Positions 25,181 through 34,598 of a DNA stretch of 53,969 nucleotides are shown in pieces. The position numbers were made by a program, and so were the translations under genes. The notes under the pieces were generated by a model. It saw only the letters and a program-made list of their open reading frames with translations, was not told the origin of the DNA and made no database searches. The DNA lies in IMG/VR virus record IMGVR_UViG_3300018080_000224, positions 1-53,969 of that record. One strand, 5' to 3'. Position 1 is the stretch's first letter. Each line of letters opens with the position of its first letter. Source of the DNA: a virus.

Positions 25181-26794
25181 CTAATTAGGCCTCTTAGATT
25201 TTAATTGTTCAGTAGCAGTAACATTATCAATATTTGAATTAGATACTTTTATATTCTCTAATAGCTTTGTTTGTTTTTCACTCTCTATTCTTATACCTTC
25301 TAATTGTGTGGCGTAATTCTCCATATTAACACGCTCAGAACCCTTTGTTGTAGGTACAGTTCCTTTTGGCATTTTAAGTTGAGACTTTGGTCCAGGAGCA
25401 ATTTTTCCTTTTTCTTCTATTATTCGTATAGCTTCTGGAGAGGCTCCTTTTGGATATTGCGGCGGAAAAGTTGGCGTTTCTCCAAATTCTCTACCCATTA
25501 GATATTTTCTAGCTGTTTCATTAGGATCACGTCTACCTTGTTTTCTATTTCTATATTCCTTAAGTACTCCTCTACTAGCTAAAGCTATGGCTTGCTCTTT
25601 TCCCTCTGCGTCCAATTTATCCCAAATTTTCGTTTTAACTTGACTAATTCCTTTTTCTATATTTTTAGGATCAGAAAAATGTAATTCTTGAAGTGAATCT
25701 GCCACTTTTTTTATTAATTCCGCTCTATCGAGTTTATCGTACAATCTATCCAAAGATTCTGTAGCTGTCTCAGTATTTGCCGCTAAACTCGCAAATCCAA
25801 GAGACAAAGACATCACAAATCCTAATAACAGCGGCAGTGCTAGGCCTCCTGCAGCTAAAGAAGCAATAGCTATCATAAGTAATTTAAATGTACCCATAAC
25901 TGCTATAACTGCGGCAAAAGATCCTGCTACTACTAATAAAAATTTAGCCAATCCTATTAAGAATGGACTAGTTTTTCTAATATTTTCTAGAAAATCAGCG
26001 AAACTATACGTACCTACGGAAATTTTATCAAATAAAGGTCCTAAAGCTTGAGCTAAAATAGCTCCAATACTCATACCTAACATATCAAAAGATTCTTTTA
26101 ATGATTGTATAATATCAAGTAAGTCTCTATTTCCCTTCTTCTCATTTATTGTAGCTAAAAGTAAAAGTTTCTTTCCTAATATTAGCTTTCTTTGAGTAGA
26201 AACCATTCCACCTAAAATACCAGTTCCGGCTTTTAAAATAGATAGTTCGGCTTGCAAAGCTGGGTTAGTTTTAGCAACTATATTCAAAAAGTTTAAATGA
26301 CTAAGAGCGCCATCTCTTAAAAAGTTAGTGAACCTTTTAATACCCTCTCCAGCTTTAAACCCAGCCATTTTAGATGCAGTACCGGCAGCCGCAATCATAT
26401 TTGCAGTTTCCGATAAAGTTTTAGTCATTCCTAGAGTTTTCATAGTAACAGCAGCTCTCATAGCTTCTACTCTAGGAATAAAATTATCAGTAAACTTCTT
26501 TAATTCGACATATAGTTTTCCGCTAGGAGTTCCAAATACTCTTTCAAATTGATTTGTTATCCTATCTAACTCTGCTCCTTTTTCCATAAGATTCATAGCA
26601 TTAGAGAAACCTTTAGAGAACATACTCATAAAGGCTGTAGCAGAAAACATTACTCTATTAAATTCTTTAAAATCCCTTCCGCCTTGTTTGGCGTTTTTTC
26701 CAAGTTTCTTTAGATGACGACCTACCGCCTTTAAGCCTGCTTTTGCTGCAGCAGCTCCAGAAACTTTTACTAATATTTCTAATAATTTTTTCAT
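25181..26794 (-). CDS. Tape measure protein
   Basis: 537 aa. A basic, helical N-terminus is followed by Ala/Leu/Met-rich helices and a group of long hydrophobic segments (residues about 275-335), then a charged helical C-terminus. This composition, and the position right after the frameshifted chaperone gene with a TAATG overlap, identify the tape measure. It sets tail length. At the usual ratio of about 0.15 nm per residue the tail would be roughly 80 nm, an inference. Confidence 0.8.
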   Translation of the reverse strand: MKKLLEILVKVSGAAAAKAGLKAVGRHLKKLGKNAKQGGRDFKEFNRVMFSATAFMSMFSKGFSNAMNLMEKGAELDRITNQFERVFGTPSGKLYVELKKFTDNFIPRVEAMRAAVTMKTLGMTKTLSETANMIAAAGTASKMAGFKAGEGIKRFTNFLRDGALSHLNFLNIVAKTNPALQAELSILKAGTGILGGMVSTQRKLILGKKLLLLATINEKKGNRDLLDIIQSLKESFDMLGMSIGAILAQALGPLFDKISVGTYSFADFLENIRKTSPFLIGLAKFLLVVAGSFAAVIAVMGTFKLLMIAIASLAAGGLALPLLLGFVMSLSLGFASLAANTETATESLDRLYDKLDRAELIKKVADSLQELHFSDPKNIEKGISQVKTKIWDKLDAEGKEQAIALASRGVLKEYRNRKQGRRDPNETARKYLMGREFGETPTFPPQYPKGASPEAIRIIEEKGKIAPGPKSQLKMPKGTVPTTKGSERVNMENYATQLEGIRIESEKQTKLLENIKVSNSNIDNVTATEQLKSKRPN

Positions 26795-26973
26795 TAATTT
26801 TTATTGATAACTTCGTCTATATAGCATTGCTTCATTTCTTTTCTATATGACCAACGAAGATTGTCTATTTCGCTAGGAGGCCAACCAAACAGTTTACCGA
26901 AAAATAAGTAGTCCTCCAGAAGATCGTTTCGGTGAGTCGTATACTCTAAGTTATTGATCCCCTGGAAGGGTCG
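26794..26973 (-). CDS. Frameshift extension of the tail assembly chaperone
   Basis: A 59-codon frame in the -1 phase continues from the slippery site to TAA at 26794-26796, overlapping the tape measure start (TAATG). It has no ATG, GTG or TTG at its beginning. It encodes a plausible charged, aromatic domain (FFGKLFGWPPSEIDNL then RWSYRKEM). Fused after residue 246 of the upstream protein it gives a 305-aa product, as in the lambda gpG/gpGT arrangement. Confidence 0.75.
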   Translation of the reverse strand, partial: RPFQGINNLEYTTHRNDLLEDYLFFGKLFGWPPSEIDNLRWSYRKEMKQCYIDEVINKN

Positions 26974-27710
26974 AAAAAATCTGGATCAAACGGGTTCAAT
27001 TTGAACTCGAATTCCTGTTTACACTTCTTATTAGTACATTTAACTTGTATATTAGTGTCTATATTGCCCATTAATTTTATATTTTTAGCTTCTTTATTTA
27101 AATAATATATATCAGAAGCTGGAATTTTTTCTATATCTGCATTAGTTATGTTAGTTTTTTCGCCCATTCTACGCATAGATAATTTTAAAAATCCAGTAAT
27201 TAATGAGTCTTTTTTATCCTTTATTAATTTTAAACTCTCTAGAAGTTCTTTTAATCTAAGTGGACCTAATTCAATTTCTATATCCATCTTCGGTAAATGA
27301 ACTACTTTAGGTTCCATCATTTCATCTAAAGATAGTTTATCTACTTCTAATTTACTAAGATCCAATTTCAAATTTTTAATTTCACTACCACATTTATCAC
27401 ATTTCGCTGATAAAAAATATTCTGGACCAAAAGTCTTTTCTCTAATTCTAATTAGAATCACTTCTAAATCTTCTACAGGTAATCTTTGTATGCCAGAAGA
27501 AATTTTACCTTTCCATCTGAGACCTTGCTCATTTTGAAAAGATAATACTAAATCTTCTAATATTTTTTGAACGTGACCTATATTTCCTATTACTAAACTT
27601 TCATCGACTAAGTAATTTTGTTGTTTTCCCTTTAATTCGTCTATTTCAGCATAGTCAAACAGTTCCATACCTGAACTTTCTACAAGTCCATTAGGTAATC
27701 GTATTAACAT
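26946..27710 (-). CDS. Tail assembly chaperone (T4 gp26-like family), zinc site
   Basis: 254 aa for the unshifted product. Two Cys pairs, CDKC and CTNKKC, about 100 residues apart probably bind zinc. The family resembles the T4 gp26-type baseplate/tail proteins often annotated just before tape measures. The T-TTT-TTC site at 26973-26979 near the 3' end allows a -1 shift into the extension. The two products would coat the tape measure during tail assembly. Confidence 0.65.
   Translation of the reverse strand: MLIRLPNGLVESSGMELFDYAEIDELKGKQQNYLVDESLVIGNIGHVQKILEDLVLSFQNEQGLRWKGKISSGIQRLPVEDLEVILIRIREKTFGPEYFLSAKCDKCGSEIKNLKLDLSKLEVDKLSLDEMMEPKVVHLPKMDIEIELGPLRLKELLESLKLIKDKKDSLITGFLKLSMRRMGEKTNITNADIEKIPASDIYYLNKEAKNIKLMGNIDTNIQVKCTNKKCKQEFEFKLNPFDPDFFDPSRGSIT
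26973..26979 (-). promoter_or_regulatory. Programmed -1 frameshift site T TTT TTC
   Basis: On the - strand, codons GAT TTT TTC contain the heptamer T TTT TTC in the reading phase needed for a -1 slip. A short hairpin (CCCT-TCC-AGGG) begins 3-4 bases downstream. After slipping, translation reads CGA CCC TTC and stays open to the tape measure start. Confidence 0.7.
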
Positions 27711-27730
27711 ATAACCTCCTCGATTATTTA

Positions 27731-28285
27731 TTATAAGTTTCTAGTTAAACGTTTTACTATATCAGCAGGACTGAATGGGTTTCTTTCTTGTTCTTGAGAC
27801 TCTACGTCGAACCCTTCATACCTTATAACTAATCTTTCTAAACTCACTGCATCGTCAGCTCCAGAATCAAAATCAGACGCAACTTCATATTCAACAGGCA
27901 CAGCATTATATAAGGTGTAGACTTTAACTACTGTACCATCTCTAGCTAAATGTTTTATAGTTACTGTTGTTCTATAGTCGCTGGTAACATAATTCTCAGA
28001 TTCGCCAAACTCACCCTTAGCATTTAAAGCCGCAAACGGTTTTGATGCCCACCTATGAAAATCTAAATTGCCAGTAACTCCTCTACTTAAAGTTATAGGT
28101 TTATAGGATATACTGTCTATTATTTGTCTAGGATGTAAATGTGCCCCACCTTCAGCATACTCAGTAGTAACTATTTCATACGCAGGAGTACTTACATTAG
28201 TAAATCCAGCTTTTCCACTAAATTCACTAATTTCTATAGACCATCTAAATTTATCTAACGGGTCTTTTAAACTAGGTCTAGCCAT
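27731..28285 (-). CDS. Tail tube protein paralog 3
   Basis: 184 aa. The start MARPSLKDPLDKFRW and the pattern SRGVTGNLDF, YNAVPVEYEVASDFD and ERLVIRYEGF place it in the gp19-like tail tube family. It overlaps the previous gene by one base (TAATG-type junction) and is the third tube-like gene in a row. Confidence 0.75.
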   Translation of the reverse strand: MARPSLKDPLDKFRWSIEISEFSGKAGFTNVSTPAYEIVTTEYAEGGAHLHPRQIIDSISYKPITLSRGVTGNLDFHRWASKPFAALNAKGEFGESENYVTSDYRTTVTIKHLARDGTVVKVYTLYNAVPVEYEVASDFDSGADDAVSLERLVIRYEGFDVESQEQERNPFSPADIVKRLTRNL

Positions 28286-28971
28286 TATAAAATACCACCT
28301 ATAGCGTTTCCTGCATATCCAAGAACATTTTCTGTAGCATCTTTAGCCAACTCTTTCAACAATCCGTCAATACCGCCTTCTAGCTCAAGAAAAAACTCAT
28401 AATTTAATGTTAATTCTTCTATAAGTTTAGTATCTTCACCAGCATCCAAGTTATCTCCGCCTTTATACATAGAGGGATAAGCATTAAAAAGCATCCACTG
28501 TTTAACAGGCTCCCCGTCACGATTATGTACATTTATAATAACTTCTTTTCTAAAATTGTCAGTTTGCAGCGGAGGAGCGTATGTAGTATTAGTAAGCTCT
28601 TGAGCACTTGCTAGTAAAAGTTGGTCATCATGAACTAATCTATACCAATTGTATAAATCTCTAGTACCAGTAACTCCCCTTTTAAGTACTACGGGAGTGT
28701 AAGTAGCTAAGCCTGGTATTCTAGTAAATCTTTGGTTATCCACATTTTCTCTGTATAGCATTTCATTAACAGCTACACTAGGGAGAATTACTTCACTAAA
28801 TCCTGCCCTACTAACTACAGAAAGTAAGTTCTTTCCTTGTTTAGACTGTAGAAGCTTAGGAAAAGCTGCTGCTGTTAAATCCATAGCAGCAGTAGCACTT
28901 ATATCTATAGATACTACTAATATACTAAATCTAAATTTTTCAACTGGATCATATTCAGAAGGTCTTGCCAT
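28285..28971 (-). CDS. Tail tube protein paralog 2
   Basis: 228 aa. It shares MARPSxxDPVEKFRF, KRGVTGTRDLYNWYR and FNAYPSMYKGGDNLDAGED with the neighbouring tube genes, but has a roughly 35-residue insert after the first strand (AAMDLTAAAFPKLLQSKQG). It may be the version used at a special ring, for example nearest the baseplate or the neck. Confidence 0.75.
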   Translation of the reverse strand: MARPSEYDPVEKFRFSILVVSIDISATAAMDLTAAAFPKLLQSKQGKNLLSVVSRAGFSEVILPSVAVNEMLYRENVDNQRFTRIPGLATYTPVVLKRGVTGTRDLYNWYRLVHDDQLLLASAQELTNTTYAPPLQTDNFRKEVIINVHNRDGEPVKQWMLFNAYPSMYKGGDNLDAGEDTKLIEELTLNYEFFLELEGGIDGLLKELAKDATENVLGYAGNAIGGIL

Positions 28972-28984
28972 ATTATCCTAAAGT

Positions 28985-29011
28985 GGGAGGAGACTTTTAA
29001 TATCTCCTCCC
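28985..29011 (-). other. Intergenic stem-loop after the first tube gene
   Basis: A perfect 9-bp stem, GGGAGGAGA with TCTCCTCCC, encloses a 9-base loop between two tube genes. There is no T-run after it, so it is more likely an mRNA-stabilising or processing hairpin than a full terminator. A similar hairpin follows the capsid gene, the other highly expressed gene. Confidence 0.5.
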
Positions 29012-29027
29012 CAATTCTAATTCGTAT

Positions 29028-29612
29028 TTATAAAGATCCACTAACTGCTTTTGACGATAGTCCATCAATAGCCATTTCTTTAAAATCTTCATATCCAATT
29101 GTTAGTGATTCTAGAGCTTTGTCTCCATCTTCACTAGCATCAAGATCAGAACCTGGAACGAAATTTACAGGAAAAGCATTATATAGAACCCAAACTCTAG
29201 CCACATCACCATTTCTGCCATACATTTTAATTGTTAAATCTTTTTTATAACAATTAGCAGCAGCATCTGAGTTTCTAGCACTAACAGAATCACGTCCAAC
29301 GTGACCTGCTGTTGGATTATGTACCGCACTTATCCACTTATAAAATTCATTATTATCGTCTGCAGCAATTACTCCACGACTGAGAACAATATCTTCCATG
29401 CTACTTAAACCAGCAGAAATTTGATTGATATCAGGATCAATACCTTCTCTATACGTGATTTTAGTAGTGGCTCTCTTGGGCATTTGTACATCATGAAAAC
29501 CAAACCTAACAAGTGAGGTAGCTTCAGATGTAGCACTTTCTCCAGTTTCAGCCGTCCATTCTACTCGAAATCTAAATCTTTCTAATGGATCTACTGTTGA
29601 ACATCTTGCCAT
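29028..29612 (-). CDS. Tail tube protein paralog 1 (likely the main tube subunit)
   Basis: 194 aa. MARCSTVDPLERFRFRVEW, SRGVIAADDNNEFYKW and YNAFPVNFVPGSDLDASEDG match the gp19-type tube family. It follows the sheath gene by 16 bases, the usual place of the main tube gene, and ends in a stem-loop. These points suggest it is the abundant subunit. Confidence 0.8.
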   Translation of the reverse strand: MARCSTVDPLERFRFRVEWTAETGESATSEATSLVRFGFHDVQMPKRATTKITYREGIDPDINQISAGLSSMEDIVLSRGVIAADDNNEFYKWISAVHNPTAGHVGRDSVSARNSDAAANCYKKDLTIKMYGRNGDVARVWVLYNAFPVNFVPGSDLDASEDGDKALESLTIGYEDFKEMAIDGLSSKAVSGSL

Positions 29613-29628
29613 AATTATACTCCATTAA

Positions 29629-31089
29629 TTAAGCTGTTGGGATTGGATATTCAAGAGCAATTTCAATAAACCTAACAGCTTTATTAGGTCTAACTTGAAC
29701 TCTAACCCTTAACAACCCTTGGTCTAACTCATCTTGCGTAGGTTCAACACTAACAACTATAAATTGCTGAGCTTCAGGAAGTCCAGCAGGAAATAGATGT
29801 ATATTGTTCCTAAGAAAGGACTCAATAGCCCTTTGTATTTGTTCCTGAGTTTCTGGTGAGAAATTTTCCCACAGAAAACCCCTAAGTCCTCTTTCCAACG
29901 AACCTTTAATATACTGTAATGATCTCATTACTTGAATCAATTGTTCATCAGCAGTGACTGCGGCTCCACCAGCAGTGTAGCCTCCAAAAATAATATTTCC
30001 AGAACCAGGAAAAGATGTAATTCTATTAATCCACGCTAATCTTAGCGGAGCAGCATCAACTCTTTCCGAAAGAATCAAACTAAGGCCAGTAATTCCAGCA
30101 ATACTAGCATACTGAATGCCTGCAGGAGCGTGAGATGGTCCACCAATACCTATATTGGCGTCAATTCTAGCCATAACTCCAGCTACGTGCCCTATAGGGT
30201 CAATAGCTTTAATTGCCCCAGGACTAGCCAAAGAAGATTGGTCGAGAACAACAACATTATTAAAATACCATGCTGCTACTCTAGATGGATTATTAATAAC
30301 GTCATCTTTATAACTTATAGCAGAAGGAATTGAAATATTAACATCGTCGCCTACACCAAAAAATGTACTCGGGTCTGCTGCTACTGTTACTTCATCAGTA
30401 GTATCATTTACTGCGGAAATAACTGATGTATAACTGCCAGCATCGTTAGTGACAACCATACCTGGCGTAACTGCAGATAAATCTGGAGTACCTGACATAG
30501 TTATAACATACGGCCCTGTTCCAGCAACTGACGCATATTTACCGTCTTCTGTAATAAGTTCATTAGAATCAGCTAATCCTATTTCTTCAGGAATAGTCAA
30601 TAATGAAAAGGACGTAGAAAGTGTCGCCCCAAATTCCGCTCTTACTGTTTCCGTGTAATCAATCAATGCGCTTTGAACTAAATAAGCATCTTCCAAAGGT
30701 AGTCCAGGAACACACACTAGTCCTAAAACATCTTGTGCGTCTAAAGCACGTAGTCCTGAACCGTCTGCAGCACTACCTACGTAATCTGCTGCGGTTGGAG
30801 AACTACCAACATTGACAATTATAGCCACATTACCAGTACCAGCGTTGTCAAAAAATCCTTGCACAGCATAATAAGCGTCATTAGCGACCTCATCAACGTC
30901 ACCAAACGTATCTTCAAAATCAGATAGATTGGTTAGTTGAGTCGGCGTATTAACAGGAGCACCAGATTTAGTGGTACTAATTAAAAACGCTGTAACTGCA
31001 GTAGGAACACCAGCAACTTGTACAGTTCCTAATGGAACATCAAATACTTGTACTCGTTCTGGCCCTATATTTGTATTTAAATTGGCCAT
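29629..31089 (-). CDS. Tail sheath protein
   Basis: 486 aa. The N-terminus PERVQVFDVPLGTVQVAGV, the C-terminal SLERGLRGFLWENFSPETQ and the end VRVQVRPNKAVRFIEI are diagnostic for the contractile sheath family. Residues about 185-250 are an inserted copy of the shared beta module (VAGTGPYVITMSGTPDLS), which probably projects from the sheath surface. Confidence 0.85.
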   Translation of the reverse strand: MANLNTNIGPERVQVFDVPLGTVQVAGVPTAVTAFLISTTKSGAPVNTPTQLTNLSDFEDTFGDVDEVANDAYYAVQGFFDNAGTGNVAIIVNVGSSPTAADYVGSAADGSGLRALDAQDVLGLVCVPGLPLEDAYLVQSALIDYTETVRAEFGATLSTSFSLLTIPEEIGLADSNELITEDGKYASVAGTGPYVITMSGTPDLSAVTPGMVVTNDAGSYTSVISAVNDTTDEVTVAADPSTFFGVGDDVNISIPSAISYKDDVINNPSRVAAWYFNNVVVLDQSSLASPGAIKAIDPIGHVAGVMARIDANIGIGGPSHAPAGIQYASIAGITGLSLILSERVDAAPLRLAWINRITSFPGSGNIIFGGYTAGGAAVTADEQLIQVMRSLQYIKGSLERGLRGFLWENFSPETQEQIQRAIESFLRNNIHLFPAGLPEAQQFIVVSVEPTQDELDQGLLRVRVQVRPNKAVRFIEIALEYPIPTA

Positions 31090-31113
31090 ATTTTAATATC
31101 TCCTCATAATTTC

Positions 31114-32553
31114 TTATGGGTCTTCGATTATTACATTGCCCTCAATATCTGCTATAGGCGTAGCTATGTCTTGAATCACGCCACGAATCTCTTCAGCTTC
31201 GAGCTTGTCAATCCATGTCTGCACCCAGAATGTAAATTCATGAATCCAGTATTGAGCGCCTTCTATATCTCTAGTTATATGGTCCACGAAATGGAACATA
31301 AAAACCTTTAAAGTTGCATTACTGACTATCATAGATCTCTTATCTGTAGTATATGTATCAGGTACTGTGTTTGATAGTACCAAAGTGTCAGTAGATTGCT
31401 TTTCTATTATTTTAGCCTCGTGAGGGCTTTCAAAACTTCCAGCCGAGTCTTTACTCGGAGTCACGTCATCTATTATAAAAACACTATCATTTAAATTAAA
31501 ATCACTATTATTAGCAACTTTTATAGTGCTACTTCCACCAGCAGAGACATCTTCAGTTAACAATTCTTCCGCACTCTGTTCACTTCTAACGACAACTGAA
31601 AGTCCCGATCTAGGTGGATTAAACTCTTCCCACATTCTATTAAGAGTATCTACATGATTATCTTTAGTTTTAGAGTCAATTCTAATCAAATAGTATAAAT
31701 CTAATGGAATGCTAAAACTTTTTCTTGACGCCAAACCAGTAGCTTCTTGAGATCCTGCTCTAAGAACTGGCTGCGCTGGGTCCATAACTACATACTTCAC
31801 TGGAGTAGTATCAGCATTTTTAAACACGTTTCCAGGTCTTTTTATGTATCCGCCTGTAGATAAATCTGGTGAACCGCCAGTTATTACAATAGAATGATTT
31901 TCAATATCTGTAGATGTTATTGGAAAAGGATTATTAAGTGAATCATAAAAAACATCAGCAGCTTCTACAGTATTTAAATCAACAGCTTCTTCAAAAGTAA
32001 TAGTACTTGTAGTAGAATCAAATAATAACGTAGGCATACTATCGACTAATGTATCAGATACAGTTACAGTATGAGGTCCAATAGCACTAGGAGTTATTGA
32101 ATCTACTTTGTATACTCCTATATTATTACCCCGTAATAGTTTAATAGTATAAGTATTTAAAATTTTTCTAATATTATATATAGAAGTTTCTAAAGTATTT
32201 CCTGGAGCAGCAATAACAGCATCTGACCCAGATACCATTATTTCATAACCTCGAACAGCATAATCAAGATATTTAGTACATCCACGTCCGTATTGAGATA
32301 CAACTCTTCCAGAAGTTAAATCTTCTCTTGATCTAAGTAGTCGTATAAAAAAGTGAGGATATTGAATATGATTAGCATCAGCACTACTATCATAAAAACT
32401 AGGTTCAACAGGAGTAGTTATAATTTCTCCAGTAAAAGGATCAAAAGTATCTTCCAGCACTACAGTATCAATAGTTCTAGTATCGTGAAATGTGATTCTA
32501 CGAACTTCTCGTGCTAAAGCTTCTTCTATGTCTCTAATTATCCTTCTACTCAT
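31114..32553 (-). CDS. Tail terminator or completion protein (putative)
   Basis: 479 aa. Lies directly before the sheath gene, where tail terminators are encoded. N- and C-terminal parts (FIRLLRSREDL; VFMFHFVDHITRDIEG) flank an inserted beta module with FDSTTSTITFEEAVDL. It is larger than T4 gp15 (about 270 aa), mainly through the inserts. The exact role is inferred from gene order. Confidence 0.5.
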   Translation of the reverse strand: MSRRIIRDIEEALAREVRRITFHDTRTIDTVVLEDTFDPFTGEIITTPVEPSFYDSSADANHIQYPHFFIRLLRSREDLTSGRVVSQYGRGCTKYLDYAVRGYEIMVSGSDAVIAAPGNTLETSIYNIRKILNTYTIKLLRGNNIGVYKVDSITPSAIGPHTVTVSDTLVDSMPTLLFDSTTSTITFEEAVDLNTVEAADVFYDSLNNPFPITSTDIENHSIVITGGSPDLSTGGYIKRPGNVFKNADTTPVKYVVMDPAQPVLRAGSQEATGLASRKSFSIPLDLYYLIRIDSKTKDNHVDTLNRMWEEFNPPRSGLSVVVRSEQSAEELLTEDVSAGGSSTIKVANNSDFNLNDSVFIIDDVTPSKDSAGSFESPHEAKIIEKQSTDTLVLSNTVPDTYTTDKRSMIVSNATLKVFMFHFVDHITRDIEGAQYWIHEFTFWVQTWIDKLEAEEIRGVIQDIATPIADIEGNVIIEDP

Positions 32554-32556
32554 TTA

Positions 32557-33678
32557 CTATTTCCTAAATGAAGAAGTAACTTTCTTAGCTACATTCCTTA
32601 AATCATTATACCATTTACTATAATTGCCGACTTTCCACATCACTATTAATCTGTGTACTGCTGGCCAAAATTCAATATCTCTATTAGATTCTAGAGAATA
32701 AGAAGAAGTTAAACTGTATATAACCTCTCCGCTTTTTTTAATTTCTTTATCTACTCTTAAATTATTTATAAGATGAATAATATTAGATTGAGTAATAATT
32801 TCTGGACCGCCAACAGCTTCAGGATCTACTTTTCTATCACGTATCTTTCTAATCTTATCAATCCAACCTTCAAGACTTTTTCTCAAACTACCAGTTTTAG
32901 CTGATTCTAACATGATAATAGCATTATCATACTGTCCATTTTTTACGTCAGTTATTACTGAGTTCAGATTTATAAAATGAGGAAATACTTCTTCTTCAAG
33001 AACAGCTTGCCTTAACATCCATATGGGCATTTGCCCTTTTTCCTTAGCTGTATTAAACCTATCTTCGTCAGTTACTGCTTTTTTGCCTTTTTGTCCTATA
33101 TGTGCGCAGTGAGCTTTAACATATTTTCTTAAGTCTATTCCTGGATTAAGATAATATGTGAGCCTGTTACTACCATCTATTACAGCAAAAATAGAACTAT
33201 TTATAGAAGTTATAACCTTATTTTTATGCTCTTCAAATGATGAGTCATCCTCAATAGGCTGCTGCATTCTGATTAGCATTGTCTGCTCACCATCTTTATT
33301 CACTTTTTGAAGAGTACTTACAGCTATTATTTCAGCATCTACATCAGCTATTGGAGTACTACCGTCAGTAAGTACATCCGACTCAAATCCTGACAAGTAT
33401 TTAAATACAGCACTCTCTGAAGCTAATATATCGCTCCAATTTTCATTATCACCAATATTTATTGGATTCCCAGGAACTGCTGTTTTTTGACTAAGAATTT
33501 CTTCGTTTACGGTAATTCTGAGTCTGTTTCTTAATTCATTTACATCCTTTTGTATAGGTTCGTCAAGTCCTTTTTGTATTACTTTTTCTTCTACTTCTTT
33601 AGTAAGGCGTCTTATTGCAGCTTCTATATCGTTAGTTCCAGGTTTTAATTTTACTGTTATGTTTAAATTCCTAGCCAT
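32557..33678 (-). CDS. Neck or head-tail connector region protein
   Basis: 373 aa. The N-terminal 60 residues are helical (AAIRRLTKEVEEKVIQKGL), the rest mixed, with an aromatic basic end (YSKWYNDLRNVAKKV). No family recognised. The position between connector and terminator genes suggests a neck protein. Its ATG overlaps the stop of the HNH gene (TAATG), so it survived insertion of the endonuclease gene. Confidence 0.5.
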   Translation of the reverse strand: MARNLNITVKLKPGTNDIEAAIRRLTKEVEEKVIQKGLDEPIQKDVNELRNRLRITVNEEILSQKTAVPGNPINIGDNENWSDILASESAVFKYLSGFESDVLTDGSTPIADVDAEIIAVSTLQKVNKDGEQTMLIRMQQPIEDDSSFEEHKNKVITSINSSIFAVIDGSNRLTYYLNPGIDLRKYVKAHCAHIGQKGKKAVTDEDRFNTAKEKGQMPIWMLRQAVLEEEVFPHFINLNSVITDVKNGQYDNAIIMLESAKTGSLRKSLEGWIDKIRKIRDRKVDPEAVGGPEIITQSNIIHLINNLRVDKEIKKSGEVIYSLTSSYSLESNRDIEFWPAVHRLIVMWKVGNYSKWYNDLRNVAKKVTSSFRK

Positions 33679-34571
33679 TAATCTCTGCCGTAATTTCTAT
33701 GATGCTGTCTATGACAGATGTTACAAAGAGATACTCCATTGTCTATATCATAAAAATAATTATTATTTAGGTCATTTTCAGTTAAATCAGAAATAAATTT
33801 ATTATTAGTTGTACAATAACTATGAATCAAATGCTTTAGAGTAGTAATATGATGAACCTCTAAATCTGTAGTAGAATTACATTTTGTACAACATCTATTA
33901 TCTCGTTCTACAACTGCTGTTCTCCAATCCCAGTAGGATTTTAAATCTCTAACTCTCTCATATATAGATTTAATACCACCTTTCCAGGATGGATTATTTT
34001 TACCGAATTGATTATAACAACGATGGTGTTTATAAATACTATACTTATTCTTTGAAATATTTTTTAAAGTTTTTAAAATGGGAGTTTTTGAACAACTAAA
34101 TTTATCTGCTATTTGATTACACGACATTCCAGATTTATATAGTTGAATTACTTTTTGTTCTTGTTTTTCAGTTAAAAACTTAATTTGGTATTTACTAAGG
34201 ACAGTTTTTGCGTGATGTTGTAATTGTTCTTTAAGTTTAGGGTTATTTTGTACTATTAATTTTTTATCTACTTTTAAACCTAATTTATTAGCTATTTTTT
34301 GAATAGTACAATATTTTTTATTCAACTCTTTAGCACAATACTTACAACCTTTAGTTTCGTAGTTATCTTTTAAAAATTGTATTTCTTCATCATTTAATAT
34401 TTTTATGGTATCTTTATTCCAAGAGCCGTTGGAGCGACCCTTAAAACCCAGCTTCCAAGCTTTCATATAAATAGATTTTTCAGAGGTGTTTAGCATATTA
34501 GCTAATTCTTTAGCAGACATGTTTCCATAATTTTTTGTTAATATTTCAATATTAGAATCTGTCCAAATCAT
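33678..34571 (-). CDS. Free-standing HNH homing endonuclease
   Basis: 297 aa. The N-terminal half has repeated helix-turn-helix-like DNA-binding segments (SAKELANMLNTSEKSIYMKAWKLG split over residues about 18-41, and similar ones at about 75-100 and 145-165). The C-terminus is an HNH domain with CTKC, LEVHHI and CNICHRQHH. It is more AT-rich than its neighbours by eye and lies between two intact genes without intron signals, so it is a free-standing mobile endonuclease gene. Confidence 0.85.
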   Translation of the reverse strand: MIWTDSNIEILTKNYGNMSAKELANMLNTSEKSIYMKAWKLGFKGRSNGSWNKDTIKILNDEEIQFLKDNYETKGCKYCAKELNKKYCTIQKIANKLGLKVDKKLIVQNNPKLKEQLQHHAKTVLSKYQIKFLTEKQEQKVIQLYKSGMSCNQIADKFSCSKTPILKTLKNISKNKYSIYKHHRCYNQFGKNNPSWKGGIKSIYERVRDLKSYWDWRTAVVERDNRCCTKCNSTTDLEVHHITTLKHLIHSYCTTNNKFISDLTENDLNNNYFYDIDNGVSLCNICHRQHHRNYGRD

Positions 34572-34598
34572 TACTTCTCCTCTAAGTAGTTGATATTA

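Noticed and set aside
26946-27710. The stop at 26946 as a sequencing error that splits one gene
   Set aside because: A correctly phased slippery heptamer and the known genetic arrangement before tape measures explain the two frames better.
33678-34571. The HNH gene as part of a second intron
   Set aside because: The genes on both sides are complete with proper starts and stops, and no P, Q, R or S core elements are seen around it.
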